Origin: Massilia timonae CCUG 45783
GTDB taxonomy: Bacteria > Pseudomonadota > Gammaproteobacteria > Burkholderiales > Burkholderiaceae_D
DNA: 57,996 nucleotides
Assembly (NCBI RefSeq): GCF_000315425.1
Contig: NZ_JH992924.1
Span: 2,599-60,594 of the forward strand
Direction: 5' to 3'
The position numbers and the translations under genes were made by a program. Below, piece by piece: positions 1-10,200 of this stretch. The notes under the pieces are model-generated. The model made no database searches. It saw only the letters and a list, made by a program, of their open reading frames with translations, and was not told the DNA's origin. Numbering within the stretch: the stretch's first letter is position 1; each line of letters begins with the position of its first letter.

Positions 1-1
1 C

Positions 2-214
2 GGTCGCATCAATGAATTGCTGCAGCAGACCCGCTTCGACAGCCGTGCCGATTTGCAGACCACATTGATGAACTATTTGAAGCTATACAACCACCACATT
101 CCGCAGCGTGCACTCGATGCAAAGACGCCCATCCTCGCGCTCAAAGAATGGCAGCAAAAACGGCCGGAATTATTCGTTAAGCGGGTTTATGAACAGGCGG
201 GACTTGACAGGTAG
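2..214 (+). CDS. IS transposase, C-terminal end (IS481/IS3-like integrase core), partial
   Basis: The frame is open from the window edge and ends in VKRVYEQAGLDR. The segment GRINELLQQTRF followed by LYNHHIPQRAL and TPILALKEW is the typical end of an rve-type integrase core as found in IS481-family and related transposases: the YN..PQ.AL..KTP signature sits just before the C-terminus. The catalytic DDE residues would lie upstream, outside the window, so completeness cannot be judged. It marks the left part of island A as containing an insertion sequence. The right inverted repeat of the IS was not identified with confidence between 215 and 331. Confidence 0.75.
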   Translation, partial: GRINELLQQTRFDSRADLQTTLMNYLKLYNHHIPQRALDAKTPILALKEWQQKRPELFVKRVYEQAGLDR

Positions 215-331
215 GTTCGCTGTGGCGAGCCTTGTACCAAATAAGCCTCTGGGAAAAATCCCGATTGGAAACTACAATAGTCGCTGATGTGCTGACTGAT
301 GTTGCTGACTGATACGAAAGGTATTTTCCCG

Positions 332-3022
332 ATGGAGCGGCGTACCCACACCTGGCTGGTGGATGGCACCGATATGAGGACGCGTTCGCGCATGGGCGGA
401 AGAAACTCTCTCAAGGGTTTCGAATTCCAGGCAGCGCATGCCGTTCACATGATGACGCAACTCCTGACTTGCGAGGGTAGCCTAGTCCAGCTGCGCTATG
501 AAGGGGCACAAGACATCGACCTCATGCTGGGGCATGGGCGTCAGCTTTTCATTCAGTACAAGGAAACAGGCGACGTCGAGTATACCTTCGACGCCATGAA
601 GGATATCTTGCATGGTTTTATGCGCGACGCGGTTGATGCCTGCGGACATCCGCCTGACCTCGAACGGCTTGCAGACCTGAGACTGGGCTTCCTGCTTGTC
701 ACCACAGGCGTCTTCGTTGGCGAGGAGATTATCTCGGTGTTGCGCAAGACCAAGACGAAGGTGAAGAAGCTCGCCGCCCAGCTTGCTGCCGACTTCGTCT
801 ACGACGAGAACAAGCTCGACAGCCTCGACGATTGTCAGCGCATCGCGGCCTATGTACTGGACAATGTGGAATTCCAGGTGCATCCGAAACTGCGGGGCAT
901 CAATGAACCCGAGCTCATGGCAATCGGCCGGCTGGCCCTGTTCGGGGTGCCGCCGTCGCGTATCGCTGCGTCGATCGCGCAGATCACGCAACTGCTGACG
1001 CCTCCGAGAAAGGTTTTCCCGGCGGATGTGGCACACTGCCTTGACGGTTTGCCCGATGAGCATCCCGCTAGCGGACGCGGATGCATTAATTTTTTGCCCA
1101 GCGAAAACTGCTTTCCCGCGCGAGCCCTTGTGGCGCAGGAGTTCAGAGACAGTGGGCGGGTGACATGGCCGGCAATCCACTTCGAGCTCGATATAGCGCG
1201 TGACGCAGAGGCTGACATCCGGGCGAAGGTAATGGGTCTTAGCGAGTCAGGCGGGCTAGTGCTCGTCTCTGGCGCCGCTGCGTCCGGAAAGTCCACCCTG
1301 GTGCGGCGCATCGGGTGGGAGCTGCATCGCTCGGGTGCGGCCCTCGTGCTGGAAATGACCAATCCCGCCGTCCTGGACAAGCAGTCCTGGGATGAGCTAA
1401 TTCGGCTCGCCGGGCTGACCGTGCGGCCGGTGGTCGTGATCGTGGATGATATCGACTCGTACTCTCAGGTCTTCGACCAGCTGCGCCGCAGGTCAGCCAA
1501 GGGCGTTGTCATCCTTTCCACGGATAAGGACCGGCAATGTGTCCCGAAAAATGTGTTTATGAACGTCCTATACCATGCGCTCGAGACCGTGTCCGCGAAC
1601 GAGTTTGCGCGGCTCGAAACCAAGTCCGGCCGGATCCTCGGCGACAAGGCGAAGGAAAAACTGTCGCCCCTGATGCGACATGGCGAAATGTTCGCTGTGT
1701 CCCTACTGGTGCAGGGGTCCAGCCTAAACACAGTGGCGGACCAGACCTTGCTTCGGCTGAGGCGCATTGCTCCCGAGCTCGAGACCGTATTCCTCGGCCT
1801 GTGTGCCTGCGGCGCCAACGACCAGACCATGCCAGCAAGCCTGTTCCTGCGCATGCTTCCATTGGACGAACTTTGGGAAGTGGCCAAGCGGGAACGGCTC
1901 GTCTTCGTCGAAGGAAACAACCGGGTACGCTCTGGCCATGCGGCCCTGGCCAGCAGCATCGTGGAACGTTCGGGAACCGACGCTGCCACCCTTAAAATTG
2001 TCTTGCTGGAGGACGTCGACTTCGAGAATGCTACCGAGCGGCGGTTCGCGCTTGGGCTGGTGTTGAACGGTTTGGACGAGCGTAGCGCGCGAGACCTTGC
2101 GCGCTATCCGCTTCAGCTCGAGAAGTTCGCGAGTTCTATTATCCGGTATGGAGAATACTTGGATATCAGGCGTTGTGCACGGGCGATCGATGCGGTGGTC
2201 GCCGCTGGGGCGACGAAACTGGCTGGCGCAGTTCGACATTTGAAGGCAGCGCTTATTCCTGAACGCGTACGCAGCGGTCAGGATGCCATCGCCTATCTGA
2301 ATGACACGGAAAACTTCGCTGTCGCATACGGGGTGGTATCACGCATCTTTGCCTCACCGACAGTCACTTTCGGGCGTAGTTCGTTCATGCGTTGGGTAAC
2401 CGAACAGGGACGAGGGCATGCGGACCTGCAGCGCGAGGCTGTGACCATCCACTTCAACTGGTTGCAGCACAACGCTTTCCCGGTGGCAGAGACGTATGCA
2501 CTGGTCAACTTCATTCACGAGGGGAATTACAAGCTAACGGATGAGCTACGCGACGAATATGCGCGACTTCTTCATGTCGTATTGGCCGAGGTCGGATTCT
2601 CTGCGCAAAGCCGCCCTGAACTGGTCCTACTGTACTCGGTCTGCGATACGATCCGCAGCAGGATTCGCAAGGAAGATCTGTACGACGCCTTACTGGCGAC
2701 CGTGATGCGGAATTTCCCGGCCAGTGACCTGGCACGCAATGTCTATCTGCTGCGCCACCTGATGAGTACGGCGAATGACGCGGGTGGGGAAAAGGGCCGC
2801 CGTGCAGTGCTGCGCCACGTCATTTCGATCCTGCCCCTGGTCCCCCCGCATATTTTGAGAGCCGTCGGCAAGGCAATGGTGAAGGTGGTGGCAAAGGAAT
2901 GCCCGTCGCTATTAGGCGACTGGTCGCGGAAGTTTAAGACGACCGATCCAGCAGATGTCCCGACGCTGACGAAAGATTTCGTGGATACGCTGCAGCCTTA
3001 CCTTGTCGGGGCTGGCGTCTGA
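332..3022 (+). CDS. N-terminal nuclease-like domain fused to STAND-type P-loop NTPase (putative defence protein)
   Basis: An 896-residue protein. Residues 22-80 contain LKGFEFQ, then EGAQDID (57-63) and FIQYKE (74-78). This layout resembles the DUF4297/Cap4-type PD-(D/E)XK nuclease fold (E...D.D...QxK). A P-loop GAAASGKST lies at 314-322 and a Walker B VVVIVDDID at 367-375. The remaining 500 residues are helical and unmatched, as expected for the sensor arm of a STAND protein. By family analogy it would be an antiphage nuclease switched on by an NTPase sensor; this is inference. I prefer the ATG at 332, which has GAAAGG upstream; an in-frame ATG at 299 lacks such a site. It is GC-rich compared with the restriction operon downstream, so it probably arrived separately. 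Confidence 0.6.
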   Translation: MERRTHTWLVDGTDMRTRSRMGGRNSLKGFEFQAAHAVHMMTQLLTCEGSLVQLRYEGAQDIDLMLGHGRQLFIQYKETGDVEYTFDAMKDILHGFMRDAVDACGHPPDLERLADLRLGFLLVTTGVFVGEEIISVLRKTKTKVKKLAAQLAADFVYDENKLDSLDDCQRIAAYVLDNVEFQVHPKLRGINEPELMAIGRLALFGVPPSRIAASIAQITQLLTPPRKVFPADVAHCLDGLPDEHPASGRGCINFLPSENCFPARALVAQEFRDSGRVTWPAIHFELDIARDAEADIRAKVMGLSESGGLVLVSGAAASGKSTLVRRIGWELHRSGAALVLEMTNPAVLDKQSWDELIRLAGLTVRPVVVIVDDIDSYSQVFDQLRRRSAKGVVILSTDKDRQCVPKNVFMNVLYHALETVSANEFARLETKSGRILGDKAKEKLSPLMRHGEMFAVSLLVQGSSLNTVADQTLLRLRRIAPELETVFLGLCACGANDQTMPASLFLRMLPLDELWEVAKRERLVFVEGNNRVRSGHAALASSIVERSGTDAATLKIVLLEDVDFENATERRFALGLVLNGLDERSARDLARYPLQLEKFASSIIRYGEYLDIRRCARAIDAVVAAGATKLAGAVRHLKAALIPERVRSGQDAIAYLNDTENFAVAYGVVSRIFASPTVTFGRSSFMRWVTEQGRGHADLQREAVTIHFNWLQHNAFPVAETYALVNFIHEGNYKLTDELRDEYARLLHVVLAEVGFSAQSRPELVLLYSVCDTIRSRIRKEDLYDALLATVMRNFPASDLARNVYLLRHLMSTANDAGGEKGRRAVLRHVISILPLVPPHILRAVGKAMVKVVAKECPSLLGDWSRKFKTTDPADVPTLTKDFVDTLQPYLVGAGV

Positions 3023-3572
3023 ACTCGCTCGACCGAAAAGCCATCGAGGGTCGCGGTCCCGATAGCAAGGTCAATTGGGCAGTACGCTGTGCGCAGATTG
3101 CGCTTGTTTAGAGGTCGTGTTAATAGCTCTACCATACTAGATAGCCTATCGATGTTCGCTTGACCGTACCCACATCAGGCGAATCGAAACGGACGCACTG
3201 AAAATGTCGACGAGGGGCAATCTGCGTTACTACGCTATAGTTCAAACGGTCCAGCACCAAATTTGGGAGAGAACTACCCTCTAAAGGCCAAAGCGCTGGA
3301 AAGTGACGCTATGTACAACAACACAGCCTTGGCTAGTGTTCGTGTTGCAGATTCGCAACTCTTCTTTCTGACCCATCTCCACCCGCAGGTTGATGGGTTG
3401 CTAAATTACCAACTCATTCGACTATCGTTTCCCGCTGAAAACGCTTACGATAGCTATCCCCGCAGGCACGGACTCCTATTATTGACTACGTTGCTGGCGG
3501 TGGCTGCGTGCCTGGCTGCGACCTCCTGAACGTCAAGCAATTTGAAACATTCCATCGGATTTAAAGATAATT
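3023..3572. other. Gap of 550 bp with no convincing gene
   Basis: The stretch separates the nuclease-NTPase gene from hsdM. An 88-codon open frame (3263-3529, plus strand) ends in a hydrophobic segment. It has no clear ribosome site and no family I recognise, so it is not called. The region probably holds the promoter of the hsdM-hsdS-abi-hsdR operon, but I could not choose a -35/-10 pair with confidence. Confidence 0.5.
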
Positions 3573-5267
3573 ATGGTAGATAACGGCATCATTTATGCAG
3601 ACACCTTGTGGAAGTCTGCTGACGCCCTTCGCGGGCAAGTCGATGCAGGAGAGTACAAGCATATTGTCCTTGGCCTATTATTCCTCAAATATATTTCCGA
3701 TTCGTTCAGCGAGCGTCGTGAACAAATCAAAAGTGAACTTAATGCCGATGGCATTACCGGCGAGCAATGCGAAGCATTGTTGGAAAGTCGCGACGAATAC
3801 ACCGCCGAGCGCGTTTTTTGGGTACCACCCGAGTCGCGCTGGGAGACCTTGCAAGATAAGGCTGTGCGTCCTGATATCGCAATCCTTATTGACGAAGCTG
3901 TGCTAGCTGTTGAGCGTGATAATCCGAATTTGAAAGCTAAGTTGCCGCGAGATTATGCGAGACGTGGCATCGATCCAATTAAGCTTAAAGGACTAATTGA
4001 CCTAGTTTCAATGATCGGTTTCAAAGGGAGCTACGGTAAGGCTCGCGACACGCTTGGTCGGGTATATGAGTATTTCTTAGGAAAGTTTGCCCAAGCGGAG
4101 GGAAAATTAGGAGGTGAGTTTTATACACCGCGAAGCGTTGTGAAATTGCTGGTTGAGATGTTAGAGCCTCATGAAGGTCGCGTATATGATCCTTGTTGTG
4201 GGTCAGGTGGCATGTTCGTACAATCGGAAAGTTTTGTAGAGTCTCATGGCGGTAAGAAAACCGACATATCAATATTTGGTCAAGAGTCGAATCCCACGAC
4301 TTGGCGCCTTGCTCACATGAACCTTGCGATTAGATCCATTGAGGCAAACTTAGGAAGTCAGCCCGCTGACACATTCCTACGTGATATGCATCCGGACTTA
4401 AAAGCAGATTACATTATTGCGAATCCTCCATTTAATATTTCGGATTGGTCGGGAAAGCTATTACAAAACGACGTTCGTTGGCGATACGGCATTCCTCCAG
4501 CCGGGAATGCGAATTATGCTTGGATTCAACACTTTATTCATCACATGGCTGTTCCAAACGGCAAGGGCGGTGGAGTGGCCGGCTTCGTTATGGCCAATGG
4601 CTCTTTAGCTAGCACGGCAGGAGGCGAGGGTGAAATCCGTCAGCGAATTATTGAGGATGATCTTGTGGATGCAATTGTCGCGCTTCCACCACAACTTTTC
4701 TTCACAACGGGAATTCCAGTTTGTTTATGGTTTCTTACAAGGGATAAGACAGGAAAAAACCTTAAACACGGATGTCCAGGTCGTCCGAACGGCCGTATAA
4801 AAGAGACGTTGTTCATCGACGCCCGACAGCTCGGAAATAAAGTTACCAGGTTGCAAAACGTGTTGAGCGGCGCCGATGATGGGGAAACAGTCGACGCAAA
4901 CGGACGTGGAGATCCAAAACCGAACTCTGACATCGGGCGGATCACGTACGCTTTCCGCCAATGGCGCGGTGAGCCTAAGCCGGATTGGTGGGATGAGCAT
5001 AGAGATGGAGTTTGGGAGTACCGCGATATACCTGGTTTCTGCAAGACCGCAACTCTGCAGGAGATCGCGGAGCGAGGATATGTCCTGTCACCAGGTTTAT
5101 ATGTCGAGACAAAGGGTCGCGATGGCTCAAACGATGAGCCGTTCGAGAAGCAATTCACTGCAATACTCGAGCAACTTGAGTCACTTTTTGCGCAAAGTGA
5201 TGAGATCACATCCAATGTGCGTCAGATGCTGAGTAGTTTGCCGAAAGACGAGATCAAGAATGGCTGA
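3573..5267 (+). CDS. hsdM: Type I restriction-modification DNA methyltransferase subunit (HsdM), system 1
   Basis: A 564-residue adenine-N6 methyltransferase subunit of a type I enzyme (M2S methylase, R2M2S nuclease). Residues 1-150 are the helical HsdM N-terminal domain. GEFYTPRSVVKLLVEM (181-196) is the usual entry to the methylase domain. DPCCGSGG (206-213) is the S-adenosylmethionine motif I. NPPF (284-287) is the catalytic motif IV. Full length for the family. The stop overlaps the hsdS start by 8 bp, so the two are translationally coupled. Base composition is much more A+T than the core genome, which supports horizontal origin. It is not closely similar in sequence to the second HsdM at 13893. 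Confidence 0.95.
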   Translation: MVDNGIIYADTLWKSADALRGQVDAGEYKHIVLGLLFLKYISDSFSERREQIKSELNADGITGEQCEALLESRDEYTAERVFWVPPESRWETLQDKAVRPDIAILIDEAVLAVERDNPNLKAKLPRDYARRGIDPIKLKGLIDLVSMIGFKGSYGKARDTLGRVYEYFLGKFAQAEGKLGGEFYTPRSVVKLLVEMLEPHEGRVYDPCCGSGGMFVQSESFVESHGGKKTDISIFGQESNPTTWRLAHMNLAIRSIEANLGSQPADTFLRDMHPDLKADYIIANPPFNISDWSGKLLQNDVRWRYGIPPAGNANYAWIQHFIHHMAVPNGKGGGVAGFVMANGSLASTAGGEGEIRQRIIEDDLVDAIVALPPQLFFTTGIPVCLWFLTRDKTGKNLKHGCPGRPNGRIKETLFIDARQLGNKVTRLQNVLSGADDGETVDANGRGDPKPNSDIGRITYAFRQWRGEPKPDWWDEHRDGVWEYRDIPGFCKTATLQEIAERGYVLSPGLYVETKGRDGSNDEPFEKQFTAILEQLESLFAQSDEITSNVRQMLSSLPKDEIKNG

Positions 5268-6519
5268 ACTTGAAAAATTCGTGCCGTTGGATTGGAAGCC
5301 GTATAAATTAGGTGACGTTACAAGGGAAGTCACCGAAAGGTTGGGCACTAACAACGCAGGTGTGCAAGTATTCGGGGTCGATCGCGCAGAAGGCTTAACA
5401 TCTAGTCCAAAATATCAAGCAGATGAGCTTTCTCGATATAAGCGCATTCGACCGAGCATGTTCGCCTATAATCCAATGCGTTTGAACATCGGGTCAATCG
5501 GTTACTGCTCTGATATTTCATGTGATGGGGTGGTTAGCCCAGATTACATTGTTTTCGAGTGTGATCCTAATTATCTAAATTCGCGATATCTCAATTTGGT
5601 TACAAAGACGGATGAGTGGAATGATTGGGTTCAATCAGCAGGCATAGGATCGGTTCGTGTGCGAATCTATTATCGTGAACTTGCACGTATGCCCCTGCGC
5701 TTGCCGTCTTTGCCCGAACAGGAGGCGATTGTCCAGATTGTCGATTCAATTGATAAAAAGATCTCACACAATTTGGCCGTTTGCGAAAAAATCGAAAATT
5801 TAGTACAAATTTTGTTTCAAAATTGGTTCGTGGATTTCGGCCCTTACCGTGCTAAAAACCTTGGTGCTAATTCGTTCGCATCGTTCCCACAAAAGACCTT
5901 TAACTCTATACAAAGCGAAGAGTTTGATGAGCATCCGACCGGTTGGACAGTTCAGCCGTTAGCGAGCATAGCATCGTTTATGAACGGACTGGCTTTGCAA
6001 AAGTATCCTCCAAGGGGCGATGGCGATGATTTGGGAGTCATTAAAATTGCGGATTTGCGAAAGGGTGAGCCTAGTAGGACGGAATTTGCTAACGCGGAAG
6101 TTCCTGGGCAATACATGATCGAAGATGGCGATCTGCTGTTTTCTTGGTCAGGGACATTGGAGGCTAAGTTTTGGTTTGGCGGCCGCGGGGCGCTTAACCA
6201 GCATTTGTTTAAGGTAAGTTCTGCTCAGTTTCCGAGCTGGTTTTGTTTGATGTGGATCAAGCATCACTTGCCTTGGTTTAAAAAGGTCGCAGCTAGCAAG
6301 GCAACGACTATGGGTCATATCAAACGTGAACATTTGACTGAAGCAAAAGTAAATGTTCCTCCGCCCGAGATCTTGATGGTAGCAGACACTATATTTCGCC
6401 CACTATTTGATCTGTACGGAAGTCTTACTTTGGAAAACCGAGAGGCTAAATCAATGCGGGATGCAATAAGCTCTAAATTGCTCACGGGAAAAATTCGCTT
6501 ACCGATAGCGAGAGATTGA
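5260..6519 (+). CDS. hsdS: Type I restriction-modification specificity subunit (HsdS), system 1
   Basis: A 419-residue target-recognition subunit. It has two variable domains (about 1-145 and 215-370), each followed by a conserved helical segment. The first is LPSLPEQEAIVQIVDSI, leading to ENLVQILFQNWFVDF; the second ends LENREAKSMRDAISSKLLTGKI. This duplicated layout defines HsdS and implies a bipartite target, which cannot be read from sequence alone. The start overlaps the end of hsdM, and the stop TGA shares a base with the next ATG (TGATG). No truncation or frameshift is seen, so the system looks functional. Confidence 0.93.
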   Translation: MAELEKFVPLDWKPYKLGDVTREVTERLGTNNAGVQVFGVDRAEGLTSSPKYQADELSRYKRIRPSMFAYNPMRLNIGSIGYCSDISCDGVVSPDYIVFECDPNYLNSRYLNLVTKTDEWNDWVQSAGIGSVRVRIYYRELARMPLRLPSLPEQEAIVQIVDSIDKKISHNLAVCEKIENLVQILFQNWFVDFGPYRAKNLGANSFASFPQKTFNSIQSEEFDEHPTGWTVQPLASIASFMNGLALQKYPPRGDGDDLGVIKIADLRKGEPSRTEFANAEVPGQYMIEDGDLLFSWSGTLEAKFWFGGRGALNQHLFKVSSAQFPSWFCLMWIKHHLPWFKKVAASKATTMGHIKREHLTEAKVNVPPPEILMVADTIFRPLFDLYGSLTLENREAKSMRDAISSKLLTGKIRLPIARD

Positions 6520-7235
6520 TGAGTACTGTTCAAAGTTTTGAATTGTCGAGTTGCAGACAGTTATTAGAACTTTACCCGGAATCAAGGTCTATACTTCCGG
6601 CCGTCGAGGTTATCGAACGTACGATCTTCCAGGAGCCCGGCATTGCTTTCACACACTGCCGGGGCTTACTGGAGACTGTTTGCATCAGTATTTTGGCAGA
6701 CAGGGGTCAGGAAATTCCACCGGAATCAAAACCTAACTGGCTAATGACTCAAGCGCTGGCGACCCTAGAACTAACTAGTCGCAATGCAGAGGACAAGGAC
6801 GCTGAGCGCGGTGTAAGCTCTGTATTGAAAGGTCTGAACCTGCTTGTTGACGGAATTGTTGCGCTAAGGAACAGCCAAGGAATCGGTCCGCATGGCAGAG
6901 ACGCACTCGAAAAAATGTTATCCGTGGAGTATGCCTTACTCACCGCTCGGGCTATGGATGCTGCAGTAGGCTTGATGTTTCGTCTGCATCGTGAGCAACT
7001 AAATAGAAATCCTATGAGCCAGCTCCGCTATGGAGCACACCCAGACTTCGATGAATACTTGGATGAGCGATATGCTGACATTGTGATCGAAGAGGTGCCA
7101 ATCCAAGCCAGTGTAGCGCTTTATCAACAAGATCGCCGCGCCTACCAAAAAAGTCTTGTCGATTTCCGCGCAGGTCAAGCAGAGACGTCGGATATTACCG
7201 AGGGCCAAGTGCTCCACGAGAATTCAAATGGATGA
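6519..7235 (+). CDS. Abi-C (abortive infection C-terminal domain) protein inside the type I operon
   Basis: A 238-residue soluble protein. Residues 45-65 read CRGLLETVCISILADRG. Residues 106-128 read LNLLVDGIVALRNSQGIGPHG, with R117 and H125-G126. This pairing of an early helix with an RN....HG end is the signature of the abortive infection C-terminus family (Abi_C), which has HEPN-like character. The family is linked to phage abortive infection, but its activity here is inferred. The gene lies between hsdS and hsdR with overlapping codons on both sides (TGATG at its start, 8 bp overlap with hsdR at its end). It is therefore made with the restriction enzyme and may act when restriction fails. 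A TTG at 6516 gives only one extra residue. Confidence 0.75.
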   Translation: MSTVQSFELSSCRQLLELYPESRSILPAVEVIERTIFQEPGIAFTHCRGLLETVCISILADRGQEIPPESKPNWLMTQALATLELTSRNAEDKDAERGVSSVLKGLNLLVDGIVALRNSQGIGPHGRDALEKMLSVEYALLTARAMDAAVGLMFRLHREQLNRNPMSQLRYGAHPDFDEYLDERYADIVIEEVPIQASVALYQQDRRAYQKSLVDFRAGQAETSDITEGQVLHENSNG

Positions 7236-10200
7236 ATCGATAATTGAACTTGCAGCATCTGCATGGTTTGAAACACTCAGAATTCATGTATTAGATGCGG
7301 CTGAAGTAGACGAGGATCCGCTCAATGGGCCTGCAAGTTTCTTCCTTGGCGGACCGTTAACGGCTGCCCTTCAACGCTTGAATGAATCTATTCCGGTGTC
7401 GGCCTTAGAATCAGTGCAGCGGACGTTGAGGAATCCGCCTTATCCCACTTTTGTGAATAACAATCGTTGGTTTTACCAGCAGTTGACTGACGGGGTAGAA
7501 GTTGAATATCAAACCGCTGCTGGGGAGACTAAGCAAGCACGTACTAAGCTAATAGACTTTGATGACCCGAGGCTTAACGATTATCGTGTTATTCGCCAGA
7601 TGTCGGTGACTGGTCCGGCCGGGAAGTTAGTTCGCCCAGATTTGATTTTTTTCATAAATGGTATACCATTTGCTATCATCGAACTGAAGAGCCCGACTCG
7701 TCAAGCGGCGTCCATAGATGCGGCAATCGCGCAGGTTAAACGTTATGGTGAAGTCGCGCCGAACCTCTTCCTGTCAAATTTGTTGTTGATTGCGTCTGAT
7801 GGCGCAACTACCCGGGTTGGAACAGTTTCGAGCGGGAACGATAGGTTCCAACCTTGGCGGTCAGTGTATGCGGAGCAACCTACCTTAGAAGGTGCGATTC
7901 GAGGAATCTTTGATCCATCTTTGTTTCTAGATTTGCTCCGCAATTGTGTTGTATACACTGAGTCGGTAGATGGGAGCGTGACGAAGCTGCTTGCCGGCTA
8001 CCATCAGTTCCGAGCCATGCGAAGCGCTCGAGCGAGCGTGCTATCGAATATCTGCCCCCCTGTAGGAAGTGGTGATGGGCGTGGGGGGGTTGTGTGGCAC
8101 ACTCAAGGGTCCGGTAAATCATTAACAATGCTCATGCTCTCAGGAGCACTAATTAGAGAACCTCGTCTAGCTAATCCAACAATCGTTATAGTCACAGATA
8201 GAAATGACCTCGACGATCAGCTCTTTGCTACATTCGCGCAAGGTCGCTCCTTACTTCGGCAAGATCCTGTACAAGCTGAAAGTCGTGCACATTTAACGCA
8301 GCTCCTGACGCGGCCTTCTGGTGGAGTTGTTTTCACAACTATATTCAAGTTCACTGAGGAGCAAGGCGAGCTGTCAAAACGTCCGAATATTGTTGTGATT
8401 GCCGACGAGGCACATCGCAGCCAATACGGCTTTGTCGAAGGTGGAGCACGGTGGATGCGGAAGTCGCTTCCAAACGCGACGTTCGTCGGCTTCACTGGTA
8501 CGCCGCTCGAAAGGTCTGACAAGAATACCATCCAAGTTTTTGGCGACTATTGCGATATTTACGACATCCGCCAAGCTGTTGACGATGGGGCAACGAAACC
8601 GTTGTTTTACGAATCACGCATCGTACAGCTCAGTGTCGACCGCTTGCAAATTAAGGAGGCTGAAACCGAGCTCAATCGTGTAGCCGCTGCAGATGAGTGC
8701 GGAGCTGAGATTTCGCCTGATGTTAAAGTGCCATTAGAGATATTAGTGGGTGCTCCTAGCCGGCTTGCAAAAATCGCGAGATTTGTCGTTGAGCATTGGG
8801 AACAACGTAGATGTGCCTTTGAAGGGAAAGGCATGGTTGTAACCATGAGCCGCGACATTGCTGCTCGGTTATACAACGAGATTGTTGCTCTACGTCCGGA
8901 ATGGCATTCCGATAGTGACGATGAGGGCTATGTAAAAGTTGTTATTAGTGGTACAGGTTTCGAAGAAACACCGCTTAAGGAGCATGTTCGTGGCAAGTAC
9001 GCCCGACGGCGCCTTGCAGATCGATTCCGAGATCCATACGATAGTCTTCGTTTAGTTATCGTCTGCGACATGTGGCTAACGGGGTTCGACTGTCCAGCAG
9101 CCCATACGATCTATATAGATAAGCCTCTCGCAGGGCACAATCTCATGCAGACAATTGCTCGGGTAAATCGTGTATTTGGTGATAAGCCGGGCGGTTTAGT
9201 GGTGGATTTAATTGGCTTAACTGACCAGTTAGCAGATGCGATTGCGACCTATACGCGCGCAGGTGGCACGGGGGAGGCGATTCAGCAAGTTCAGGAATCG
9301 GCCGTTCCTGCCATGCTGTCGGCGTTAGAAAAGCTCGAGGCGTTCTTTTATGGCTGTGATTATCGAAAAGCTCTTGAGGTTGAGCCCACTTTAGCTCCAG
9401 AATATTATCTGGCTGCTGCCGACCATGCGCTCGGACAGCCTGATGGTTGGACCCGACTCCGTGCGTTAGTAAAAGAGCTAGCGTTGGCTTTTTCTCTTTC
9501 GGTTCCACGTCCAGAAACAGATTCTATTGCTCCACAACTTGCATTTTTTCAGCGACTAGTTGTCTTAATCAAGAAGCGCGTTATTAGCGATGAATTTGAC
9601 AGTCCAGCAAATCCAAACGGTTCAGTTGAGGCTGCCGTCCGCCAAGTAATAGGCGGAACCATCAACGCTGGCGAGGTTCTAGATCTTTTTCAGATCGCTG
9701 GATTAGGAACTTCACAGATTGGCATTTTAAGTGAAGACTTTCTTTGTCGGGTCGGGGCTTTACCTCACAAAAATATTGCATTAGAAGCTCTCCGAAAACT
9801 GTTAACTGATCAGATCACATTGACGGAGCGAACAAATGTCGCTCAGAGCAAGCTGTTCCGCGAAGCGTTAGAAGAGGCGATGTTGAGGTACACCAATAAG
9901 GCGCTGACCACTGCAGAGATGGTTACGCAGCTGTTGGATTTGGCACGAGAATTGAGAAGTGCTAAAGAGCACGGCGATTCCCTTGGATTGAGCGCGGAAG
10001 AAACAGCGTTTTACGATGCTCTTGCTGAGAATGGCTCCGCAAAGGAGGTTATGAAGGACGAGACACTCCGGTTAATGGCACGAGAGCTCGTTGAAATGGT
10101 AAAACAGCTACCGAAACTTGACTGGTCTCAACGCGAATCAGTACGTGCGGGCTTACGACGAAGTGTACGCCGATTACTGGCTAAATACGGATACCCTCCG

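Noticed and set aside
3263..3529. An 88-codon open frame with a hydrophobic end
   Set aside because: There is no ribosome site, no family and an unusual composition; treated as noncoding.
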